A DNA stretch of 15,829 nt from the NCBI GenBank assembly GCA_051278165.1, contig JBNMNW010000125.1, forward strand, positions 1 to 15,829, written 5' to 3'. The position numbers and the translations under genes were made by a program. The notes beneath the pieces were generated by a model. That model was not told the DNA's origin. It did no database searches and saw nothing but the letters and a program-made list of their open reading frames with translations. The DNA comes from GCA-2684655 sp051278165. Lineage in GTDB: Bacteria; Planctomycetota; UBA1135; UBA2386. Of the stretch, positions 1 through 7,209 are shown one piece after another; positions within the stretch are counted from its first letter, which is position 1; each line of letters opens with the position of its first letter.

Positions 1-846
1 GAACACGTGGTCCAAGCTCTCGATGAACACTCCTTCCAGGGCGTCGACGTGGCGTTTTTCTCGGCGGGCGGGGGCACCTCGCTGGAGTTTGCGCCCAAAG
101 CCGTGGCCGCTGGCTGCGCCGTCATCGACAACAGCTCCGCCTACCGCATGCACCAAGACGTGCCGTTGATCGTGCCCGAGGTCAATCGGGCGGCGATGGG
201 GCAGCACCAGGGCATCCTCGCCAACCCGAATTGCTCGACGATCATTCTGGTCCTGGCCCTAGCACCGCTGCAGCAACGGGCCGGCCTGCAGTCGGTCATC
301 GTGTCGACCTACCAGGCCGCTTCGGGTGCCGGCCAGCGCGCCATGGATGAACTATACGACACGACTCGCGCCGTTCTTGCCGGAGAGCAACCCAAGCCAC
401 CCGAGGCGTTGGCGCAATCGCTGGCGTTCAATCTGTTCCCGCACGTCGACGTGTTCATGACGGACGGATTCACCCGGGAAGAGGACAAGATGTTGTTTGA
501 GGTGCGCAAGATCCTCGGCTTGCCAAGCCTCAACGTCGACGCAACCTGTGTCCGAGTGCCGGTGGCGCGCTGCCACAGCGAGTCGGTCTCGGTTCAGCTA
601 TCACAGCCGTTGACGGTTGCGGACGCCCAGGCGTTGTTTGCCGAGACTCCCGGCTTGGAGTTGCTCGACGAGCCGGCCGCCAACCGCTACCCCATGCCTT
701 GTGACTACGCTGGCAGAGACGAAGTCGCAGTCGGGCGCGTGCGTCTGGGGCGCGTCTTCGACCCGGGGCTGACGTTCTGGTTGGTCGGTGATCAGCTGAA
801 GAAGGGTGCGGCGCTGAATGCCGTGCAGATCGCCGAGTCGCTCTAG
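1..846 (+). CDS. asd: Aspartate-semialdehyde dehydrogenase, 5' end cut by the window edge
   Basis: This enzyme reduces L-aspartyl-4-phosphate to L-aspartate-4-semialdehyde with NADPH, the branch point to lysine/diaminopimelate, threonine and methionine; it is cytoplasmic. The frame is open to base 1, so the GTG at base 7 is an internal valine codon, not a start. There are 281 codons here against about 335-340 in the family, so the N-terminal Rossmann GxxGxxG part lies outside. Visible family landmarks are FFSAGGGTS, NSSAYRM followed by VPEVN, the catalytic cysteine in NPNCSTI (Cys codon at 232-234), STYQAASGAG, and the substrate-binding RVPV with the HSESV segment. The protein ends in the usual helix QLKKGAALNAVQIAESL. 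A gap of 191 bp separates it from accB, so co-transcription with the next genes is uncertain. Identity is secure; only the start is missing. Confidence 0.95.
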   Translation, partial: EHVVQALDEHSFQGVDVAFFSAGGGTSLEFAPKAVAAGCAVIDNSSAYRMHQDVPLIVPEVNRAAMGQHQGILANPNCSTIILVLALAPLQQRAGLQSVIVSTYQAASGAGQRAMDELYDTTRAVLAGEQPKPPEALAQSLAFNLFPHVDVFMTDGFTREEDKMLFEVRKILGLPSLNVDATCVRVPVARCHSESVSVQLSQPLTVADAQALFAETPGLELLDEPAANRYPMPCDYAGRDEVAVGRVRLGRVFDPGLTFWLVGDQLKKGAALNAVQIAESL

Positions 847-1037
847 TCAATGGTCCATATTTCAGCACGCGGCGGCCGGCGAGAGCGTCCAGCCTGGTCT
901 GAATCGAGCTGCCGAGACGCGAGACTTTGCGGCCGTGCCAGCAGGTACCTTCGATAACATCCTAGATTCCGCTCGTCCGAAGCCCTTTGCTTTCCTGCCC
1001 TCAGGACAGGATCCACCTAACCCGAGTAACACAATCG

Positions 1038-1700
1038 ATGGCTGCGAAGCGTTCCCCGAGCAAGAAGTCTACGCCCCCGAAGAAGTCCGCCGCCAAGCGG
1101 GCTCCCGCGACGCCTAAGAAGGCTGCTGCCAAGAAGGCACCAGCGCGGCCGGCATCCGTAAAGCGAGCACCTGTTGCCAAGCGAGCACCTGTTGCCAAGC
1201 GAGCACCGGCTGCCAAGCGAGAATCGGCCAAGCGTCGCTCGGCTGGTGATGAGCGCTTGGCGCAACTCGAGAGCCTGGTCGAGATGATGGTGGCCAAGGA
1301 TGTCGTCGAGGTCGAACTCGAAGAGGCGGGCGCGCGTTGGCGCGTGCGTCGCAAGGAGCCGCAGGCGGTGACCTATGCCGCGCCGGCGATGGCGATGCCG
1401 ACGGGCATAGCCATGGCACCCGCTATTGGCGGTGTTCCGGCCGCCGCCGTTCCCGTGGAGCCGCAGGGCGAAGTCTTCAAGTCGCCGATGCTCGGCACCT
1501 ACTACGCGTCCTCGTCGCCGGACTCAGAACCATTCTGCAAGGCTGGCGATCAAGTCAACCCAGACACGACCTTGTGCATCATCGAAGCCATGAAGGTGAT
1601 GAACGAAATCAAGGCTGAGCAGTCCTTCGAGATCCTTGAGGTCTTGGTCAAGAACGGTGAGCCGGTCGAGTACGGGCAGCCCATGTTCCTCATTCGCTAA
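1038..1700 (+). CDS. accB: Biotin carboxyl carrier protein of acetyl-CoA carboxylase, with a histone-H1-like N-terminal tail
   Basis: Carries biotin between the AccC carboxylase and the carboxyltransferase of acetyl-CoA carboxylase, the first committed step of fatty-acid synthesis. The 220-aa protein has three parts. Residues 1 to about 70 are a Lys/Arg/Ala/Pro-rich tail with motifs such as PKKAAAKK and repeated KRAPVA. Residues about 72-105 are the usual short BCCP N-terminal module (LAQLESLVEMMVAKDVVEVE, then WRVRRKE). An Ala/Pro/Met linker leads to the biotinyl domain with EAMKVMNEI, where K186 is the biotinylated lysine. The ATG at 1038 is chosen over an upstream in-frame TTG at 987 because the upstream 17 residues do not look like BCCP; no Shine-Dalgarno is visible. 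accC follows after 7 bp. The basic tail makes the protein longer than the roughly 150-170 aa usual in bacteria. The function is certain; the role of the tail is unknown. Confidence 0.95.
   Translation: MAAKRSPSKKSTPPKKSAAKRAPATPKKAAAKKAPARPASVKRAPVAKRAPVAKRAPAAKRESAKRRSAGDERLAQLESLVEMMVAKDVVEVELEEAGARWRVRRKEPQAVTYAAPAMAMPTGIAMAPAIGGVPAAAVPVEPQGEVFKSPMLGTYYASSSPDSEPFCKAGDQVNPDTTLCIIEAMKVMNEIKAEQSFEILEVLVKNGEPVEYGQPMFLIR
1161..1214 (+). repeat. Three tandem 18-bp repeats inside accB
   Basis: Two identical copies of aagcgagcacctgttgcc (1161-1178 and 1179-1196) are followed by a third with two substitutions (1197-1214) and a partial fourth starting at 1215. They encode KRAPVA, KRAPVA, KRAPAA and then KRESA in the basic tail. 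The unit is a multiple of three, so copy-number change keeps the frame. Confidence 0.95.
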
Positions 1701-1707
1701 GCAATCG

Positions 1708-3054
1708 ATGTTCCACCGGATCCTGGTCGCCAACCGCGGCGAAATTGCACTGCGCATCTTGCGCGCCTGTAAGGACCTCGGCATCGAGACGGTCGCTGTC
1801 TACAGCGAAGCCGATCGCGATAGCCTGCACCTTCGGTATGCCGACGAGACGATTTGCATCGGCCCGGCGGCAAGCTCCGGCAGCTACCTAAACATCCCGG
1901 CGATCATCGCAGCGGCGGAGATCGCCGATGTGGAAGCGATCCACCCGGGCTACGGCTTCCTGTCGGAGAACGCGCACTTCGCTGAGGTTTGCCACAGCTG
2001 CAACATCAAGTTCATCGGCCCGTCCGCGGAAGCCATCACCGAGTGCGGTGACAAGGTCGCGGCCAAGGAACTAGCCAAACGGGCCAACGTTCCGTGTGTG
2101 CCTGGTTCGGATGGCATGGTCGAGAACGAGCAAGAAGCACTGCGCATCTCGCGCGAAATCGGCTTCCCGGTCTTGGTCAAGGCTGCAGCAGGTGGTGGCG
2201 GTCGTGGCATGCGTGTTGCGCACAACGAGCCAAGCCTGGTAACCGGTTTCCACGCCGCGCGCGCCGAAGCCGAGGCTTGCTTCAACAACCCGACGGTTTA
2301 CATCGAGAAGTTCGTCGACAAGCCGCGCCACGTCGAGATCCAGATCCTCGCCGACATGCACGGCAACGTCGTGCACCTCGGGGAGCGCGATTGCTCGCTG
2401 CAACGCCGCCACCAGAAGTTGCTCGAAGAAAGCCCGTGCCCGGTGCTTGACGAAGAGACACGCCAGAAGATGGGCGAAGCCGCCATTCGTTTGGCCAAGG
2501 TCGCCAACTACTACTCGGCTGGCACGGTGGAGTTCATTCTCGACCAGGACAACAACTTCTACTTCATCGAGATCAACACCCGCATTCAGGTCGAGCACCC
2601 GGTGACCGAAGCGGTGACCAACCGCGACCTGATCATCGAGATGATTCGGATCGCTGCCGGCGAGCCGCTGTCGTTCCGTCAGGAAGACATCGTGATGAGC
2701 GGCCACGCGATCGAGTTCCGGATCAATGCCGAAGATCCCGAACAGAACTTCAAGCCGTCGCCGGGTCTGATCAAGTCGTTCGTTGCACCTGCCGGGCCAG
2801 GCATTCGGTGGGACAGCCACGTCTATCAGGGCTACACGGTGCCGCCGCACTACGACTCGATGGTTGGCAAGCTGATCGTGCACCAGCCGACGCGCGCGCA
2901 AGCAATCGCCGTCGCCAAGCGAGCACTAGGGGAGCTGCAGATGGAAGGCATCGCCACCACGGCGCCGCTGTTCTTGCGCATCCTTGAGCACTCGGACTTC
3001 TGCAACGGCGACATCGACACCGGTTTTATTGATCGTTACTTCACGCCGAGGTAA
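1708..3054 (+). CDS. accC: Biotin carboxylase subunit of acetyl-CoA carboxylase
   Basis: An ATP-grasp enzyme that carboxylates the biotin on AccB using ATP and bicarbonate. The ATG at 1708 gives 448 aa, almost exactly the length of E. coli AccC, and the classic N-terminus MFHRILVANRGEIALRI. The frame stays open upstream to 1636, but that part overlaps accB and is not plausible. Visible motifs are HPGYGFLSEN (residues 79-88), the glycine-rich ATP loop AGGGGRGMR (161-169) after K158, ERDCSLQRRHQK (226-237), the metal ligands E275 and E288, and the active-site stretch EINTRIQVEHPVTE starting at E288. It begins 7 bp after accB and ends 14 bp before the AmaP-like gene, so the three are very probably co-transcribed. 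There is no visible Shine-Dalgarno. The carboxyltransferase genes accA and accD are not in the window. Confidence 0.97.
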   Translation: MFHRILVANRGEIALRILRACKDLGIETVAVYSEADRDSLHLRYADETICIGPAASSGSYLNIPAIIAAAEIADVEAIHPGYGFLSENAHFAEVCHSCNIKFIGPSAEAITECGDKVAAKELAKRANVPCVPGSDGMVENEQEALRISREIGFPVLVKAAAGGGGRGMRVAHNEPSLVTGFHAARAEAEACFNNPTVYIEKFVDKPRHVEIQILADMHGNVVHLGERDCSLQRRHQKLLEESPCPVLDEETRQKMGEAAIRLAKVANYYSAGTVEFILDQDNNFYFIEINTRIQVEHPVTEAVTNRDLIIEMIRIAAGEPLSFRQEDIVMSGHAIEFRINAEDPEQNFKPSPGLIKSFVAPAGPGIRWDSHVYQGYTVPPHYDSMVGKLIVHQPTRAQAIAVAKRALGELQMEGIATTAPLFLRILEHSDFCNGDIDTGFIDRYFTPR

Positions 3055-3068
3055 CGCGCGAACTGCCA

Positions 3069-3746
3069 ATGGCTGCTAAGCGACGCTGGTCCGAACGCAT
3101 GCTGTTGGTGAGCAATCTAGCCGTCGCCAACGCGGTTGCGGCCTTGTGGATCGCGACGTTCCTACAGCCGAGTGTGCTCGGTTCGCTAACCACCGAGATC
3201 GCTGGCAACAATCGCGCGATGGTGATGCCGCTACAGACGCCCGCCGCGTGGCTGGCGTTCTTCGGCAGCGTTGGCCTATTGCTGTGGAACTTCTCGTGGT
3301 TGGTGCGTCGTCGCACTGGCGAATTGCCGAGCAACTGGGTCGTCAGCGAAACCGTGGCAGGCCCAGTTCGCATTGCCCGCGAGGCCATTGAAACGGGGTT
3401 GCGCGTGGCCGGTGAGGCGTTGCCCGAGATCACGCGGTTGCGAGTGCAGGTCAAGCTGCCGTCGACCAAGCGCATCCTGATCACAGGTCAGTTTTACTGT
3501 GCCGACGGCCAGAACCATCTCGCCGGTAGCCAGCGGCTGCGGCAGGCGCTGCTGCATCGCTTCTCTGAGCTGGTCGTGCTGTGCGATGGCACGCGCGCCG
3601 AACTCGAGTTGGAGTTCCAAGGCTTCTTCGGCAAGCTGGGCAAGAACACGACCGAGCTACCCGAGCCAGAAGCGGCAGAAGAGGCCGAACCGTTTCGTGG
3701 CCCTCAGTATCCGATCGATGATGACCCCATAGGCGGGAGCCAATGA
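3069..3746 (+). CDS. AmaP-like two-helix membrane anchor protein (alkaline-shock type), hypothetical
   Basis: The 225-aa protein has two hydrophobic segments (residues about 11-33 and 57-79) separated by a short polar loop, then RRR. A soluble domain follows at about 88-190 (NWVVSETVAGPVRIAREAIE, then an alternating beta/helix pattern), and an acidic tail ends the protein. This layout resembles AmaP, the membrane anchor for Asp23/Gls24 alkaline-shock proteins: two TM helices, then a VxExxGxVRIxxxAIE region and a domain related to Asp23. I infer the relation from this layout and motif only; similarity is modest. No Asp23 partner gene lies next to it. The ATG at 3069 is 14 bp after accC, and the stop overlaps the pfkA start by ATGA. 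The conserved-looking position between accC and pfkA suggests a membrane or envelope-stress role, but no function is proven. Confidence 0.55.
   Translation: MAAKRRWSERMLLVSNLAVANAVAALWIATFLQPSVLGSLTTEIAGNNRAMVMPLQTPAAWLAFFGSVGLLLWNFSWLVRRRTGELPSNWVVSETVAGPVRIAREAIETGLRVAGEALPEITRLRVQVKLPSTKRILITGQFYCADGQNHLAGSQRLRQALLHRFSELVVLCDGTRAELELEFQGFFGKLGKNTTELPEPEAAEEAEPFRGPQYPIDDDPIGGSQ
3735..3739 (+). promoter_or_regulatory. Shine-Dalgarno-like GGGAG for pfkA
   Basis: GGGAG lies 3 nt before the ATG at 3743 but 9 nt before the ATG at 3749. The normal spacing favours 3749 as the translated start of pfkA. Confidence 0.5.
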
Positions 3747-4795
3747 GTATGCGCGTAGGTGTGATGACAGGTGGCGGCGATGCGCCGGGCCTCAATGCAG
3801 CGATTTGTGGCCTCGGACGACGATTGCTGGAAGCCGACTGCGAGCTCATCGGATTTGCCGATGGTTGGCGCGGCTTGCTCGAAGACGAAACACGCGACAT
3901 CAAGAGCTGGAACTTCCAGCACTTGTTGGTGCACGGCGGCACGATGCTCGGCAGCAGCAGCGCCTACCCATATCGCGATCCCGAGGAGCAAGTACCGAAG
4001 GTGCTCGCGACCATCGCGCGGCATCGACTGGATGCACTCGTGGCGATTGGCGGGGAAGGCACCCTTGGCGCCGCCGACCGTTTGTTCCGCGAACAGAACG
4101 TTCCCGTGGTCGGCATTCCCAAGACCATCGACAACGACCTCAACGCAACCGACTTCACGTTTGGCTTTTGGTCGGCGGTCGAAGTGGCGACCCGCGCCAT
4201 GGATGATCTGCGCAGCACCGCCGAGTCCCACAGTCGGGTGATGGTGGTGGAGTGCATGGGGCGCCACGCCGGCTGGATCACTGCCTATGCCGGCATTGCT
4301 GCTGGCGCGGAAGGCATCCTGGTGCCGGAACGCGCCGCCCACATCGAAGCACTGTGTGAGCGCCTGGCTCAGGTCAAAAAGAGTGGTGCGCGTCACGCGA
4401 TCGTGGCGGTGGCCGAAGGCACGCAAGTGTTCGAGAATAAGCAGTCGCTGTCGTCCTCGCAGATCGATGAGTGGGGTAACCCAGTCATCGGTGGGGTCGC
4501 AGAGTTGATCGCCGGCAAGGTTCGCGACGTGCTCGGGTGGGATTCCCGATCTATGGTGCTTGGCCACCTCCAGCGCTCCGGCAAGCCATTGGCCTTCGAC
4601 CGTATATTCGCACTTCGGCTCGGTGCCCGCGCGGCGCGACTCGTGCTTGAGAAAAAGTTCGGTAGGATGGCTTCCATGCAGGCAGGATCGATTGTCGACG
4701 TGCCGCTGCGCGATGCAGTGGCTGAGCGAAAGGTGCTGTCGCCTAAGTTTCTGGACAAGTACGAGTCGTTCTTCGTGCCGATGGGAGATTCATGA
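3743..4795 (+). CDS. pfkA: 6-phosphofructokinase, group III (actinobacterial/mixed) type
   Basis: Phosphorylates fructose-6-phosphate to fructose-1,6-bisphosphate, the committed step of glycolysis. Its 350 aa show GGGDAPGLN near the N-terminus, GGEGT (103-107), PKTIDND (126-132, with catalytic D130 and D132), the substrate-binding MGRHAG (172-177) and the late HLQRSGKP motif. In the PFK family the residue after the acidic one in GGxx(T/S) separates ATP from pyrophosphate enzymes: Gly here (G106) predicts ATP, while Asp marks PPi. The lysine in PKTIDND (Gly in E. coli) and the glutamate in GGEGT are features of the group III clade that also holds PPi enzymes. Two starts are possible: ATG 3743, overlapping the previous stop, and ATG 3749, which gives the family-like MRVGVMTGGG and sits 9 nt after GGGAG at 3735-3739. 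The gene overlaps its downstream neighbour by 4 bp. The family call is secure; the phosphoryl donor is a prediction. Confidence 0.93.
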   Translation: MSMRVGVMTGGGDAPGLNAAICGLGRRLLEADCELIGFADGWRGLLEDETRDIKSWNFQHLLVHGGTMLGSSSAYPYRDPEEQVPKVLATIARHRLDALVAIGGEGTLGAADRLFREQNVPVVGIPKTIDNDLNATDFTFGFWSAVEVATRAMDDLRSTAESHSRVMVVECMGRHAGWITAYAGIAAGAEGILVPERAAHIEALCERLAQVKKSGARHAIVAVAEGTQVFENKQSLSSSQIDEWGNPVIGGVAELIAGKVRDVLGWDSRSMVLGHLQRSGKPLAFDRIFALRLGARAARLVLEKKFGRMASMQAGSIVDVPLRDAVAERKVLSPKFLDKYESFFVPMGDS

Positions 4796-6192
4796 GAGAA
4801 CCCAACCGCGCCAAATCCTTGCTCGGGCCAGCCGCCATCTTGGTGATGATTGCGCCGGTTCTGGTTGGTCCGCTCGCTGCCGAGGCGAGCTTTGACAGTC
4901 GGCTTGCCGGCGCCCCAGTTCTGGGTAGTCCAGTTCTGAGTAGTCCAAACCTCGGCAGCCAAATCCCAGGCAGTCAGAATCCTGCGATCCGGCCGGGCGT
5001 GCAGCTTCCCGGCCGTCAAAACCCCGCCAGCGCGCCGCCGAATCTGCCGGGCCAGTTGCTGGGCGGTGGTGGCGGTGCCCAAGGTGGCCAGCAAGGCAGC
5101 GCCGATGAGTTCTCATCGATCTGGTCGGTGCCTTCCGCGCCGACGTTCCAGGGCTTCGCGACGTTCCCGTCACGCCTACCTGGCTATGGCAGTTACCCAT
5201 TGCCGGTCAATCAAGCGACCGGCGCCTCGCCAGGCGGGACCGCCCTCAGCAACCCATTCATCGTGCCGTTAGCACCCGCCGAGCCAGAGCCGTCCGGCTG
5301 GCCAACCTGGATTCGCACCCAGGCAAAGAAGCCGCTGCCGTTTGCTGTCGACCTCGGACTGCTCATCCGCCAGGACGGACGAATCTGGCATCGTGACCAG
5401 GACAGTGACCCGTTCGAACCGCTGCTCCACTACAGCAAGTTTGCATCGCTACCGATTGGCGCCGAAGTCGAGACTCGTGGTGCCGCTTCGTTCGAAGTTG
5501 TGCTGCATGATTCCACTCGGGTGCAGGCACGTGGTCTAACCGCCATGAAGGTCATCAGCCTCGATGAGCAGATGGTGCACATCGCCTTCACCAATCTGAC
5601 GTGGTTGCGACTCAGTGCTTCGGGTCGCACCAACCGCTTCACGTTGCCCGATGGCTCAACGATCGAGTTTATCGCAGCGCCGCCACCAACAGTGGACTTT
5701 GCGGCCCTGTTTGGCGGCCTTGCTGGCGGCCTTGCAACTCCATCGGAATTGCCGAGAGCGCCGTCGCTCGAGATCCGCCGCGCCAACGAACCGGCTTGGT
5801 ATGGCGGCCGCGCCACGATGACCAATTTTGGCGGTGCAGACATCATCTGGAAGCACGCGTTTGGCACGACCATCATCAAGCCGGATCACCGCGTGACGAT
5901 GTTCTTGACCAAGCCAAATGCTCCGACGAGCGCTGACCTGGCGCCTGGTGACAGCCGCGTGCAGCGAGCAGTCGAAAGCGTCACCTGTACTAGTGACATG
6001 GCAACCGAGGTGCAGTGGTGCGGTGCCAAGATCCAGCTTCCGAAGGGTGCCAAGGTGACGCTCGAATCCTTGGGCGGAACGTTCGTTGATGCGACCAAGG
6101 TTGTGCCCGTGGCCGACGAAACCCCGACAGCCAGCAGCGTAACTGCAGCCGACGCGAACCCCAACGCCGCCAAGTCCCCGGCCGGTAACTAA
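4792..6192 (+). CDS. Secreted protein with pentapeptide repeats and a weakly FecR-like middle
   Basis: I do not recognise a named family with confidence. The 466-aa protein starts with a signal peptide (hydrophobic core about residues 9-29, probable cleavage in the LAAEAS region). Next comes a proline/glycine/glutamine-rich low-complexity zone (about 40-105) with the pentapeptide series PVLGS, PVLSS, PNLGS, QIPGS at 42-61. The middle (about 180-300) is beta-rich, with GRIWHRD, GAEVETRG, VVLHDSTRVQARG and LPDGSTIEF. This pattern of a sheet protein with D-x-S/T turns weakly recalls FecR-like domains. Only two cysteines occur in the distal half (C399 and C410), possibly a disulfide. The end is Ala/Thr/Asn-rich. 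The ATG overlaps the pfkA stop by 4 bp, with GGGAG at 4783-4787 only 4 nt upstream. A periplasmic or surface role is inferred; no enzymatic motif is seen. Confidence 0.6.
   Translation: MREPNRAKSLLGPAAILVMIAPVLVGPLAAEASFDSRLAGAPVLGSPVLSSPNLGSQIPGSQNPAIRPGVQLPGRQNPASAPPNLPGQLLGGGGGAQGGQQGSADEFSSIWSVPSAPTFQGFATFPSRLPGYGSYPLPVNQATGASPGGTALSNPFIVPLAPAEPEPSGWPTWIRTQAKKPLPFAVDLGLLIRQDGRIWHRDQDSDPFEPLLHYSKFASLPIGAEVETRGAASFEVVLHDSTRVQARGLTAMKVISLDEQMVHIAFTNLTWLRLSASGRTNRFTLPDGSTIEFIAAPPPTVDFAALFGGLAGGLATPSELPRAPSLEIRRANEPAWYGGRATMTNFGGADIIWKHAFGTTIIKPDHRVTMFLTKPNAPTSADLAPGDSRVQRAVESVTCTSDMATEVQWCGAKIQLPKGAKVTLESLGGTFVDATKVVPVADETPTASSVTAADANPNAAKSPAGN
4915..4974 (+). repeat. Four imperfect 15-bp repeats encoding a pentapeptide
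   Basis: Units of the type ccagttctgggtagt run in frame from 4915, each encoding P/Q-x-L/P-x-S. The first two units differ by one base; the third and fourth have diverged. They lie just after the signal peptide of the secreted protein. Confidence 0.8.
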
Positions 6193-6195
6193 GGA
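6191..6195 (+). promoter_or_regulatory. Shine-Dalgarno AAGGA for the dehydratase gene
   Basis: AAGGA overlaps the stop codon of the upstream gene and ends 9 nt before the ATG at 6205. It is one of the few recognisable ribosome binding sites in the window and supports this start and translational coupling. Confidence 0.6.
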
Positions 6196-6204
6196 TCGTA
6201 GTCT

Positions 6205-7182
6205 ATGCCTGCAACTGCCAACGATAGGGAACGCATCGCCAAACAGGTAGTTGCGGCCGAGCAGCGCTTGCGCGGCAAGGTGCTGCACACACCGCTAGTG
6301 CCGTGCCCTTGGTTGTCCGACGAATTGTCCGCAGACGTTCGCTGGAAGCTCGAGAACGTTCAGCACACCGGCTCGTTCAAGGTGCGTGGTGCCAGCAACG
6401 CGCTGCATGCGCTCGACGAGGAACAACGCGCCAATGGGGTGGTCGCCGCTTCTTCAGGCAATCACGGCCTAGGGCTAGCGCGCGCCGCGAAGCAATTGTC
6501 GATACAAGCGACGGTGTTTGTGCCGTCGACGACGCCCGAATTGAAGCAAGAAGCGATTCGCCGCTATGACGCCAAGGTGCTGGTGCACGGCGATGACTGC
6601 GTGATCACCGAGAGGCATGCGCGTGGAGTAGCGGCCACAACCGGGCAGACCTACATCTCGCCCTATAACGATGCAGCGGTGATCGCCGGGCAAGGCACCG
6701 TCGCCCACGAATTGCTTAGCGATTGGCCTGACGTAGAAGTTGTCTATGTTGCGCTGGGTGGTGGCGGCTTGATCAGTGGCATGGCGGCCTACGCGAAGAG
6801 TGTGGCGCCGAACATCGAGTTCGTTGGTTGCTCGCCGATGGCGTCTCCGGCCATGGCGGAGTGTGTCCGGCAAGGTGCGATCGTTGAGGTGCGATGTGGC
6901 GACACGTGGTCCGACAGCACCGCCGGCGGCGTCGAACCGGGCGCGATCACGTTCGATCTCTGCCGCGACCTAGTCGACCGTTTTATCGACGTCGAGGAAG
7001 CGGCCATCGAGCAGGCGATGCGGGACAGCTTGGTGTTGCAACACCAACTAGTAGAAGGCGCAGTTGGCGTTGCGATCGCCGCTTGCCGTGCCGATACGGA
7101 ACTGCGTGGTCGACGCGCCGCGATCATCGTTTGCGGTGGCAACCTGCCATACGACTTACTGCAGATGCTGGTCACGGCGTAG
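6205..7182 (+). CDS. PLP-dependent threonine/serine dehydratase (serine-racemase family, no ACT domain)
   Basis: A fold-type-II PLP enzyme expected to deaminate L-threonine or L-serine to the 2-oxo acid and ammonia; some members also racemise serine. The 325-aa protein shows the PLP lysine K59 in TGSFKVRGA, the cofactor/asparagine loop SSGNHG (83-88), the phosphate-binding GGGGLISG (185-192), TAGGVEPGAITF, and the C-terminal CGGN (310-313). The second serine of SSGNHG is the re-face base in eukaryotic serine racemases, so racemase side activity is possible. The length rules out the regulatory ACT tail of biosynthetic IlvA, so this is the short, unregulated type. It follows the secreted-protein gene by 12 bp with a good Shine-Dalgarno, so it probably ends the operon. 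Catalytic class is secure; exact substrate is not. Confidence 0.85.
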   Translation: MPATANDRERIAKQVVAAEQRLRGKVLHTPLVPCPWLSDELSADVRWKLENVQHTGSFKVRGASNALHALDEEQRANGVVAASSGNHGLGLARAAKQLSIQATVFVPSTTPELKQEAIRRYDAKVLVHGDDCVITERHARGVAATTGQTYISPYNDAAVIAGQGTVAHELLSDWPDVEVVYVALGGGGLISGMAAYAKSVAPNIEFVGCSPMASPAMAECVRQGAIVEVRCGDTWSDSTAGGVEPGAITFDLCRDLVDRFIDVEEAAIEQAMRDSLVLQHQLVEGAVGVAIAACRADTELRGRRAAIIVCGGNLPYDLLQMLVTA

Positions 7183-7209
7183 CCGCCGCTCGCGCCCAAC
7201 GGCAGGGGG

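Noticed and set aside
926..960. Possible promoter (TTTGCG and GATAACAT) before accB
   Set aside because: Spacing is about 20-22 bp and the -35 match is poor; the promoter rules of this lineage are unknown.
993..1011. Hairpin TCCTG-N9-CAGGA upstream of accB
   Set aside because: Only a 5-bp stem with a long loop, no T-run and no link to a known leader; chance is likely.
818..1117. + strand open frame between asd and accB
   Set aside because: It overlaps both genes in another frame, has no domain-like pattern and runs into the repetitive accB start.
2071..2901. Long - strand open frame of 276 codons inside accC
   Set aside because: accC is certain on the + strand; this is an antisense shadow.
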